Below are positions 33,534 through 44,026 of a stretch of DNA of 64,000 nucleotides, piece after piece. The DNA comes from Henckelia pumila (lineage: Eukaryota; Streptophyta; Magnoliopsida; Lamiales; Gesneriaceae): positions 1,054,001 through 1,118,000 of the forward strand of contig NW_027331831.1 in NCBI RefSeq assembly GCF_033568475.1, read 5' to 3'. Every line of letters begins with the position of its first letter. Positions within the stretch are counted from its first letter, which is position 1. The notes beneath the pieces are model-generated. The model was not told the origin of the DNA. It saw only the letters and a list, made by a program, of their open reading frames with translations, and did not search any database. The position numbers and the translations under genes are program-made.

Positions 33534-36500
33534 TCACTCCGACTCTGAACAATCGAGAGCCGTCTTTATCTTTTGAATTGTTGAACTTAAAAGAGCATGC
33601 AGAATAGCTACAGACTCCATATTCCGTTCCCTCGACAGTGTGCCGTAGCACATTAATGTTTGAAAAGCCACAGTCACGAGAGAACCGCTGGATTTGCCCT
33701 TACCCGAACTGAACGATGATCCAACTCCATCATCAGTACGACCATCTCTAGAAATCACGAATCCAGATGGAAGTATTGGAATCTTGGTTGTGTCCCCTCC
33801 ATTCACAGCAACAACGACAGATGGTAAATCTATAGGGGCATATATCACCATCGCCCCAAGAGGGTCAATGCAACTCTCTTGCAGAATCAACATGTTGCTC
33901 TCCTCGGGTACATAAGGCTGCTATGCAAACGACATTGTTACCGGAAAAAAAAAGAAGGAAAAGGAAATTTCGAATCAATTTAGGACAAATTGTCGAGGAT
34001 TTCAATTTATTAAATTAGATATATCATTACAGATGTTGCTCAGCTCACATGCACAAAAGTTGCACTTGATCTAAATAAATAATTTTCTTACTTTTCAGCA
34101 TCGTTATATTTCATTTATAAATATAATAGAGTTACCAATCCAGTGATAAAAAAAAAATGTGTGAATGGAGTACAAAGTCCGAACTCAATGTGTGTGGCTA
34201 ATTCCAAATTCTAAGCTGTTTAACAAAATGCGCTTTGCTTAAATTTAAAAGAATGATATTTTCTTTGAAAGAGATATTGTGCTAACTATGTGCCAATAAG
34301 GTCTAAGGTAAATGTTAAGATGAAATATTCTCATCAATGCAGCCAAAAATGTCACATACGTTGCACAAAAACTGAACTACAGTTGAGGTAAATGTTAAAA
34401 ATGAAATATTCTCATCAGAACATCATTATTTCCAGATGCACGAGACTCGGAACTTCAAGAAATATAGCACCCTAGACAAGAAGAGAAAGTAACCTGAATG
34501 ACAGAGACACAGTTTCCAGGATGTGTCCCGGTTGAGATGTGTGCAATCTCATTGGAAATATTTCCATTAGACAGGACATCCCACTGCATGAAAAATACAT
34601 TTAATCTTTCAGCCTTACTAGAAAATGAAATCATTTCAAGAAAAATAAGACATGATGCGACTATTAGGAAACCAAAAGACAAAACTAGCAAGTTTAAACA
34701 CCTGAGCTCTATTTTTCTCATCTTTGAAGAAATCAAAGAGAGTTTCATAAGAAAAGGGAAGCCAAAGAGAGGTTGCAGCACTCAAAATCAGACCATTAGG
34801 CAGCCCTTGTACATTGCTTCTATGGAGTGAGACCCGCACTCCACTGCTATTCGAAGCTGACGAGTGGGAAAAATCTAGTCTATCTGACATGCTCAATTCT
34901 TCACAAAAGTTCATGACCATTCTATGGCAAAGATTCTTCAAGTTCCTTCGGCCCTCGGGCAAGCCAATAACTGAATGAACAAGATAAATATAAATCACTT
35001 CATGCTCAGTTCCCAAAATCATAAACCCTCACATTATGGGCAATAGAATGACATATTATAATTATATGTTACCCCCTTCAAGAGAATGTTTATGTGTCAT
35101 AGTTGGCCCCACTGAGAATGCAATCCTCTCGCACATCCTTTGAAGGGTAACTACCCACCTTGTAGCTCCATACGCTTGACAATTACACACTAAATCTCTA
35201 TACAAGCGATGGGTCAATGATTTATCGTCCACTTCAACATGCTCAATCCATGTAATCTATCAAGAAAACAAATGCTTTTAGATATTCCATTTCTTTATCA
35301 ATATGTGCAATGGATGTGCAAACAGCGGGATGAGCGACTTCCAGAAGAGACATTATGTCTTATTTATCTTTTCATACCGACCAAATTTGCATCAACTACT
35401 TGATTTACAATCATCAGTATGCTAGCTCGTGAATTTTTGCACGGTGAACTCTGAGTACACTTTTTGGTGAAAAAGTTCATCAATGTTTTAAAGACCAGAA
35501 ATTAAATTTGTAAAAAAAAAAAAAGGATAACTACAAAGAAAAAAAATGAAGATAATGTGAGGAAAAAAAAATTTAGTTTCAAGAATTTCTTCAACTCAAC
35601 AAAGAGAACAAATTAGTGACACATGAAAAAATAAAGGAGGATTTAATTTTAACAAAAAAGATATCAAAATAAAATTCTAAACATTTGCTAATATAGTATA
35701 CATAATGTTGATTAATTTTTAGGTATAGAAAATGCACCACATGAATTAACTTATACTGGAAGGGGTAATTTTTTTTTCTTTAAAGTGAGTCGAACAATAA
35801 ATAATGTAAAAACTATATGTTGAATCTGAAAATAACTAAAATTCATAGCTTTTCGAAATATGAATCTATTTAAAATTCCTAACATTGAAAATGAAGTGAA
35901 ATCAAAATTTATAATTCAATGCCATCTTTATTAATCAAATAAAGTATCTTATATTAGGGCAAATAATTTAGAATTCAATTATGAATATATGAGCCCCTAA
36001 GACAATTAATTAAAAAAAAATATCTATATTCAGCACCCAAAAGCAGTGAATTTTAAAAATATAACTCATTTTATTTTCTAAAATTTATGTCTCTAGTGTA
36101 TAACGACATATCGGAATCATTTACGATTTATTATAACATGTGCACTTGAAAAGTTTTGAAGCACTCAACATTTGGTTAAATGAAAAAAATCCTACCAATT
36201 GTCTTTTTAAAAAAAAAATGATAAGCATTTTAATAACATTCCTCGTTTATGATGGTTATCATCATCTTGGTGCAGACAAGAACAATCAAACCACAATAGT
36301 CAATCTAATAAGATTGCATTTAACTCACATTAGATTTTCCATTTGAAATATCTTCAATCATACATCCCGAAGGAAACTTCCGAGAGTGATATGGAGCAGA
36401 ATCTTCAAGCTGTTTGATGAAATCATAGGATACATCGACTAGAATCCAAGTGCTTGAGTTAAGCTGTCGGCAGTAGCGAAGAAAAATGAATTCCCGGGGA

Positions 36501-36759
36501 GCCACAAGAGGTGACAAAACGTGTAATTTTCCATACATCTGCACGAACATCATCATATATAAACCTCATAATGCCTTACTCATTGCTAGCACATAGAAAA
36601 ACTGCTCTTTAAATCTTTACCAAATTCAGAGAACCACCAAACTCTCCAGTATCAATCACTTCAATGGTCCCTGATTCGTTGATAATAGTAGGAAACAAAT
36701 CCTTCCATTTCTTCTGGAATATTAACAATGCATATTTGTATTTGAAAGCAGGAAGTAAC

Positions 36760-36808
<49 letters not shown>

Positions 36809-38880
36809 TCACATTATATGTTGGACAAGGAGAGCAAACGAAGTTTGTACCGAATCAAGAAGCATTTCAATTAAATCTGTTGCAGCAACTGCCACCACTC
36901 CTGAATCTTTTGAAGATTCAATCCGAGCATTCACAAGTTTTAAATGATTTGTCTTTGGAAAAAGCTTATAATAACTATCGTGATGTATAAGAGATCTCCC
37001 ATCACTGGAGGACTTGATCCAGACAGACTCTTTCAGGTGTAAAAGCTCCACAAGCTCATCCATGGCAGTAGCAGCTATCCCAATAATGAGAGATTTTTCG
37101 AGCTTCTCTATTTCAGTTAACTGATGCTGTGATTTCAGATCCTGTAATTTCCATGGCATTTGTTCAAGATCAGGAGCAGCAGTGGCGCCCATTTTGTCAC
37201 CAACTGAATGATTTTCGGGCGTCTCTATAAAGGACCCAATTCCAGGAGGAGACGTGGTTAGTTTTTGCATGTCAATCAAACGTCTATGCTGCAAAAATTT
37301 GGCAAAAGACCATTTAAGAAATGCTCCAAATAAACATCTAAATAGGAAATACTAGAGCTGCGTTAAAAAACAATTAGCTCGATCAAGTAACATTTAAGTG
37401 CAACGTCTCTGGATATTCCACCGTTTAAATAGAAAAATTTTTAGTTACTATCTGAGAAAAAAAAAGGAAAAACTGATTATGATCACCTCTTCTGTCAATA
37501 GTACATTTTCCATCTTCAACCTCTGTAACACACCATGTTTCTCGTCTTCCCCAAGAGCTGAACCAATACAAGACTGACAAAGGCTATTTCTTACTGCCTC
37601 CTGCATTGCAAGATTCTCACTGCGAAATCTTTCATTGGCAGACCGGAGGACATTGTTTTCAGCTCTATCACTTTGCGCCTAAAAAATATTACATTGAATT
37701 ACCACATTGCATATGAAACCTGAGACTTAGAACATTTACGAAAAAATATGTTTACATAAAAACTGTTTAGTACCTTTTTCTGAGTCCTTTTATTTTGAAA
37801 CCAGAACTTTATTTGCGTAGGGTCAAGACTTAGTTCCCTGCTCAATTGCTGCCTTTGGTTCTCATCTGGGTGGGGGCATTCCTTAAAAAAACTGCATTCA
37901 AGTCATCAGCACCAAAGAACCTTTCAACAAAAGTATAAAGAAAGGTGAAAAATATTTTAAAGATAACCGATAAGGCTAGAAAGTCGAGAAACTTTTTTAG
38001 TTAATTCATCAAGAAATGTTGAAACTAGAGCTCAGATGATATCATAATTTTGTCATCCCACCATTTGTTAAACAAAACAATAATTGGAAAATAAGAGTAT
38101 TTTATATACACGTTCCCAGAATTTCTGGAAAATAGTTCACAGAAATGTACTTTTAAAAGTTGAATAAGGTTGTTATGTATATTTGGTCGTCGTTTCTGAA
38201 TGACATGTTTTCTAATTAAGATATCTTATTTAGTTTATCAGATTATTTAATTTTTCCATTATAAAAGGATAATTTAAAATTTAACAATAAATTATTTGAG
38301 TTAAAATACAATATAACAGTAGAATTGTTTTTAGGAATGATGAAACATTGAAATAATACAATGATTTTGTGGAAATGAAATTAAATTACATTTTCTATTA
38401 AAATAGTTTGAAAACAATATGAGCATATTAGTTAACATTTTCTGGGAAATGAAAGCATTTCCAAAAAAACATAAAAAAACATAGCTTACTAGGAACTCTC
38501 AAATTTCTCCTTGCATTAAAATCCCTCTATTTCGATAAAGAGTTAATTGATGGAAGATGCGAGAACAGATGTGTTATTACATAATTATTGAGAGATATAA
38601 AAACCACAACACAGTAAATGATGGACTCATCATGGAATAACAACAAAAACGGGAAAATTAGTTTTAAGTGGCTTATGCATTAAAATGCATGAGCTGAAAT
38701 TTACCAGAGCAATATGGTGAGACTAAAATATTTCTACTAAAATGAGGAGTTAGAATTTAATATTTACGCTTCCAGCCGTTGAATTTGTTGCTCAGAATGC
38801 CGTCGAAATTGTGTCTCCCCTTTTTGCGAGTTGTTGGTTTCTTTGTCACCTGATCCACTTCCTCCTTCAGCAGAACACAT
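33534..38880 (-). CDS. HD-ZIP class IV homeodomain-START transcription factor, ten exons, ~697 aa
   Basis: Coding exons on the minus strand: 38880-38768, 37891-37774, 37678-37487, 37288-36851, 36713-36621, 36538-36329, 35256-35073, 34970-34702, 34583-34494, 33920-33534. All junctions are GT-AG and in phase (2094 nt). The homeodomain spans about residues 20-78, with [17 protein letters not shown] and recognition helix [12 protein letters not shown] (W68, N71). The plant loop-zipper follows, with CX2C at C111/C114. START is about 204-435 ([44 protein letters not shown]), then the C-terminal conserved region ([30 protein letters not shown] stop). Length is typical. An in-frame TGA just before ATG 38880 supports that start, with a short N-terminus. 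The family controls epidermal and trichome fate and may bind lipid through START. I cannot assign the subclade. Confidence 0.92.
36761..36808. repeat. (AAT)n microsatellite inside a short HD-ZIP IV intron
   Basis: About 16 AAT units fill roughly a third of the 137-bp intron between the fourth and fifth coding exons (36714-36850), about 50 bp before the acceptor on the gene strand. Confidence 0.9.
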
Positions 38881-38984
38881 CTCTTTGTTTCAAATGATAA
38901 GAAATATTTTTTATTCCCAGCTGCAGAATTTGACCAGGACAAAATAAGCATAAAAAAATTAATCAGAATAGAAAATTTGTCAAT

Positions 38985-41880
38985 AATAAAAAAATGACAG
39001 ATGAAAAGGATTTCAAAATGGTCCACATTTTTTAATGCTTCTACATTTGTATTCTTTGCTAGAAACAATGATGCTGAATGCAACTACGCAAGTGCAGCAA
39101 ACTGAGTAAACAAAGCACTCGGATAAGTTCAGAAATCCTGAAGGGACATGCAAGCATCGAGAATAATATAGTCTATGAGAAGCAATTAGGAGATAAACAA
39201 GTCTGTGCATGTATAATGTCCATTATAAACTAGAATGACTGGGATTAAGCTTGGACCATTTGTCACCTGTATTTCACTTACTTCAATATGGAGTAGTGTC
39301 CAGAATTACCACAACAATCTTTAAATGAAATAATTAAGAGAAGATGAAGTAGATAATCAAGATCACTTTTAGAAAATTTAAAAGTAAGGACGCACATGCA
39401 TATGATGATGTATATAAAGGTGGGCGCAGAGGACAAACCTCCCAGTATTTATTCACTTCTTTCAAAAGAAGTAGCAATGGTTCAATCAATCAATTAGGTA
39501 TAAAATCGCATTTCAGAAAATGATGGTGGCATAAAATCGTCTAGCGATTCCAAATTTATTGGCTTATAATGTGGATTGAGGAATAGATTATCCATATTTT
39601 GGATTTGGACATTAAAATCACAATCTGCCATCATTAATGAGGATCCATAAATATCAGGAATGATGACAAATTGCATGAGAATAAATTATTCGTAATTAAT
39701 AGTGAATAAAAAAACAAAGTATTCCTCATCTATCATTACAAGTTCATTTATACAGGTAGATATATACAAATTTATCGCAATTAATTATATAAATAAGACA
39801 TTCTTATTCTAGAATATCCTTATCTGTAATAAGGAATATTTGCAGATCAAGTGGGGTTGAACTAGCTATATAATAAAAGGTTTCTTGTGTATCTCTACAA
39901 GTTCATTTTTTTTATACAGAAAGATGCATACTAATTTATTTGAATTATGCTCTTATCCTGGAATATCGTTATCTCTAACAAGGAACGTTTGCGGATTAAC
40001 TGGGGTTAAACGTAGCTAACACTGAACTTTAAGATAATCATTCTAAGAAAGTTATGTTCCAAGCTGGCCTTTACATTTATTATTTGAACTAGATTCATTA
40101 GAATCACAATCTGCTATTCATTAATGAGGATCCTTAATAATCAGTAATGATGACAGATTGCATGAGAATAAATTAATGTTAATTAATAGAGAATCAAAAA
40201 AACAATGTATTCCTCGTCTAGCATTACAAGTTCATTCATACAGGAAGATGCGTACAAATTTATCGCAATCATAAATAAGACGTTCTTAATCTAGAACATC
40301 CTTATTTATGATAAGGAAAATTTGCGGATCAAGTGGGGTTCGTTAAACTAGCTATATAATAAGAGTGTCTTGTTTATCATTACATGTTCATTTATACAGG
40401 AAGATGCATACAAATTCATTGCAATTACAATTATATAAACAAGAAGCTTTCATTCCGTAATATCGCTATTTCTAATAAGGAATGTTTCTGGATTAAGTGT
40501 GTTAAACTTGGCCAGCATGGAACTTTCTTTCTCATAAAGTTCTGCTCTACTCTGGCCTTTGTATTTGAACTAGCATTAGAATGGTAAAGCATCAATTTCA
40601 AATAAAAAAGCAATCTTGTCATGTTAGGTATCCGCCATCGTATGCCATTTGTTATACAAGGGATTTATGAATGCACCACACCTATTTCTATGTCATCTGT
40701 GTTTATCAATCTTGTTCAACAAATTTATCGAGTCAAGGCTTATCTGAAAATACACTGCTTGCAAGAATTTCAATTATCAGTGTTCCCCAACAAAATTACT
40801 TTAACTATCAGACACCACCTATACCGACAAGAACACTAGGCTTGCAATAAATGTTTGAATATAGTTTAAGACCGACAATCAACATATAAACATTTTTAGA
40901 CATCGCTGTCAACCTTTTCCAAATTGAGATGATTTTTCTTCAGAGACCAATGAATTACGACAAAAAAACTTTCCACCCTTATTTTGGGTCTTAGCTTTAT
41001 TTTGCACATTCCTTAAGTAGTTCTTGCTAATCGAATTATGATGATCCATTTTTTCAAGTTCAAAAAACAAATAGCTATACTAGTATCTTTAAAAGATACC
41101 CTCAATATTTACGAGGAAAAACATCGATAAATTTGATAATAACGCCATTCATCAAAATTCCAAACGTAAAAGGCTACACAGGTATTTTCAAATATGTTCA
41201 TCCATAGATTTAACCACACTAACAATTTTGCAATTATTAGGCATGAAACAATTCACATATTCCTATAGCAACTTCGGAAGATTCAGATATCCTCTCTTTT
41301 GTTAACACAAATATTAAGGAGCTCTTTACCAATCAATCTACCATGTGATCTCCATTCTCAGTTCCACATCAAGGAAAACCTCATAATGGGTTATTGCTGC
41401 ACCAGCATGAGCAATAATTATTTCTAAAGTAAGGCATTACTTTCGGAATTATCTCAAAAATTCAAGTTACATACTAAAAATTTTTGTTTCATTTATACTG
41501 CACTGATTATATCACAGAATTAACACCATATCTGAGACCTTACAACAGTTTTCTGGTAAAATTTCAAAATCCTGCATAATACCATACATTCTCGCCAAAT
41601 TAATCATAGGAAACTGAATAGAAGCTAAAACATAACAGCATGTAAAGATTTTGAAGCCATAAGATTTTTCTAACAGATTAGTTTTCAGCCAGTTTGAATT
41701 CAGCCCAGACCGAGTCTTTTTTTTCCATTTGTTCTGCCAAAATCATCATTTTACCTGAAAAACAAAGGAGCGTACAGACATCCATACCGCAGACGGACGG
41801 CAGAGGATTAAGAATGTGGTGTTTTGTTTCAAATTTGAAGACACTCCCTAACTCAAGTTTGATTTTAATATGATAAGTAT
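38985..41880. repeat. 5' region of the HD-ZIP IV gene, duplicated at 49745-51660
   Basis: The segment directly upstream of the HD-ZIP IV start has a diverged copy in the same orientation 10.8 kb to the right. Shared blocks, in order: aaaatggtccaca...aatgatgctgaatgcaa (39015 and 49777), gcagaggacaaacctc (39426 and 50034), ccaaatttattggctt (39550 and 50427), gaggatcc (39640 and 50514), cagagaccaatgaat (40940 and 51179), ttcatccatagatt (41200 and 51458), gttctgccaaaatc (41733 and 51524). Near 41757 the minus strand reads CAGGTAAAAT, a good donor for a 5' UTR intron; it is conserved near 51550. Confidence 0.75.
39738..40545. repeat. Higher-order tandem repeat upstream of the HD-ZIP IV gene
   Basis: Four ~150-bp units begin near 39738, 39897, 40226 and 40382. 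Each contains acaagttcattt-atacaggaagatgcatac, a run like aatatccttat-taataagga, and a gcggat-aagtggggtt motif. They are arranged as two pairs about 487 bp apart. The copy at 50670 has one truncated unit. Confidence 0.75.
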
Positions 41881-42047
41881 TTTTTTTAATTTGATATTTT
41901 TTTGAGTTTTTTTTTTTTTATTTGAGATTGGGATACCAATTAAAGTGTTCTTGTTTAATATATATAGTATAGATATTTGAATTTTGCTTAAACATGAGTA
42001 TTATTTTTCATCAAATTTGTCGAAATATAATCATAATTAATTAATTA

Positions 42048-42420
42048 CTAGTTATCGAAGCACACGCGTTGCTACGTGCAACGCGTGTAATATAATAATC
42101 CAAACGTAGTATTTTGAGATAAGGATCGGAATTTTATAAACTATATCAGTGTTTACCTTCAAGGATTATTAGTGTTATATTTTTCAGGAGAGACATGAAC
42201 CTTAACCCGCATAAAGGTAGACGTGGGAAGTTATGGACGAGAGATTGAGAAAGGTGGGAGGAAATGGAGAGAGTCGGGAAAGTTTATCATATGAAATTAT
42301 CATTTTGTCCTCTTTGATAAAAAAAAGAAAAAAAAAAAGAGACGAATGATATATTAGTCCACCCACATTAACGATTAAAATCAGTTTTTTTATGTGATTC
42401 ACCTATTATTATATAGTAAA
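42048..42420 (-). mobile_element. Non-autonomous Helitron, 3' end clear, 5' end tentative
   Basis: On the minus strand the 3' end is a perfect 11-bp-stem hairpin, ACACGCGTTGC-acgta-GCAACGCGTGT (42088 to 42062), then ten bases, then CTAG (42051-42048) followed by T. Hairpin, about ten bases, CTRR and a T target are the diagnostic Helitron 3' end. The 5' end is less sure. An ACTATATAATAATAGGTGAA stretch near 42418-42398 on that strand resembles plant Helitron starts, but the leading TC is not evident. No Rep/helicase is present. Confidence 0.7.
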
Positions 42421-42878
42421 TAAATAAAAATAGGGAAAATTGTGTTTTTCTCTTTTCTTTTATTTTATTTTATTTTCTTTTCCTTCTTATTTTTATTTTT
42501 TATTTATTTATACGAATATTTTGTCTGCGAAGCTAATCTAATACCAAATAATATTTTTGTGGTGCTAATGTGTGCGCTACCACATCAACAATTTCAATAA
42601 AAAAAATAATTATCAAAAATAAAAAATACTTTATTAAAACTGAACTTTTATAACATATAAATTCAAAATCCAAAAAAATACAAACATACGTGATACGTGA
42701 TCAAAAAATAATTTTTCCATTAGTTATACTGCATAGAAATTAAATAAAATAGTTCCAAAATGAAACAACATGATGTAATCAGTCATGGAAAAGCTCGAAT
42801 TGGCAACATTTATTAATTACATGATTTTAACTTCTTGATTGATGTGATAATCAGCATAAGGAAACAGGTCTTCGGGGA

Positions 42879-43516
42879 TAGGGATAGCAAAGGGGTGTGT
42901 CTGAGGCAGGTTTGGCTAAACCCGAGACCCGCCCCGCCTCCCTTTGGACTGGACTGGACCCGCCCCGTTCCGCGAACCCAGCGGGTTTCGGGTTAAAACC
43001 ATTGGATCTGTCAAAAATTAAATAATTTTAAATTTATTAAATTAAAAAATATAAAATTAACAAAAATAATTTAATTTAATTTTAAATATATATTGATAGT
43101 ATTTAAAACAAAAAAATATATTCTCACAAGTTAAAATTGATCAACTTGTAATTAATTAATAATTATTAACCAAAAAAATATTATAATGATACATTTTTAT
43201 ACTAAATCTATCATAATAAAATAAATTGATTTCAATCCAATAATATTATACACTAAAATTATGGATAAAATATTAATTATTTAGTATAAAAATATGATTA
43301 TATATTATTAATATTACATATTTAGTTTATATTTATATATATACATGTACATTTTAAATTTATTATATATACATATATACATGGCGGGTGGGGCGGGTTT
43401 GGCCAAATCTGGGACCCACTCCGGACCCGTTTGGTGCTTGTGGACCCGTTTAGGTGGGTCTAGACCTATTCCGTCGGGTCGGGTTTGATGCTAAACCCGA
43501 CCAATTGCCATCCCTA
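42879..43516. mobile_element. hAT-type MITE, 638 bp, perfect 8-bp target duplication
   Basis: Ends TAGGGATAGCAA and TTGCCATCCCTA are inverted copies with one mismatch in the first twelve bases. Both sides carry TTCGGGGA (42871-42878, 43517-43524). Eight-base duplications and TAGGG ends are hAT features. The two ends are GC-rich (about 100 bp, many gggtcgggt-like words) while the middle is almost pure A/T. No transposase is encoded. Confidence 0.9.
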
Positions 43517-43930
43517 TTCGGGGACCATTTTTCAGATAGAAATGAAATTTTTTTTCGGATTTATGTAAATCAGTGGTAGATTTGCTATGAAATCATTATT
43601 TTTTTTCGAATTTTTGAGTAATTAATCAGTTTGCCTTTTCATAAAATATAATATTATGGGAAAAAATTTGATTCAAAACTTGAAACACATTATATTTGAG
43701 ACAATTGTTCTTGTTGTCGCCTCTTGTTGATTGAGAAGAAACTTTTCTAAGCAACTAAGTTAAATGAGTATTTTTTTAAAAAAAATTAATCGATATGATA
43801 AATTCGAACTACTAAACATCTCTAATTATTTATACGTAGAATATATAGTTCTGGTAAAAAAAAAAAAAAACATTTAACTAGTTCTACTTCTATCTAAGAA
43901 ACTAATTAATTTATTTTTGTATGCAAACGT

Positions 43931-43952
43931 TGGGCCTTCAACTGATTGGGCC
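43931..43952 (+). promoter_or_regulatory. Paired TGGGCC (site II / TCP-type) elements
   Basis: TGGGCC at 43931-43936 and TGGGCC(C) at 43947-43953, 75-95 bp before the start codon of the downstream gene. Paired site II motifs of this kind are typical of proximal promoters of broadly expressed plant genes; function here is inferred. Confidence 0.5.
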
Positions 43953-44026
43953 CAAATCCAATACATCGCACCCGTCCCAGCTCAGAAAAGCTCTGTTCCG
44001 ATCCTCGGGTGTGTCAAGTGTTGAAC

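Noticed and set aside
39494..39676. Upstream coding exon of the HD-ZIP IV gene (minus strand, 60 codons)
   Set aside because: It does not join in phase to the homeodomain exon, the frame is not kept in the duplicate at 50.4 kb, and an in-frame TGA plus ATG at 38880 give a simpler start.
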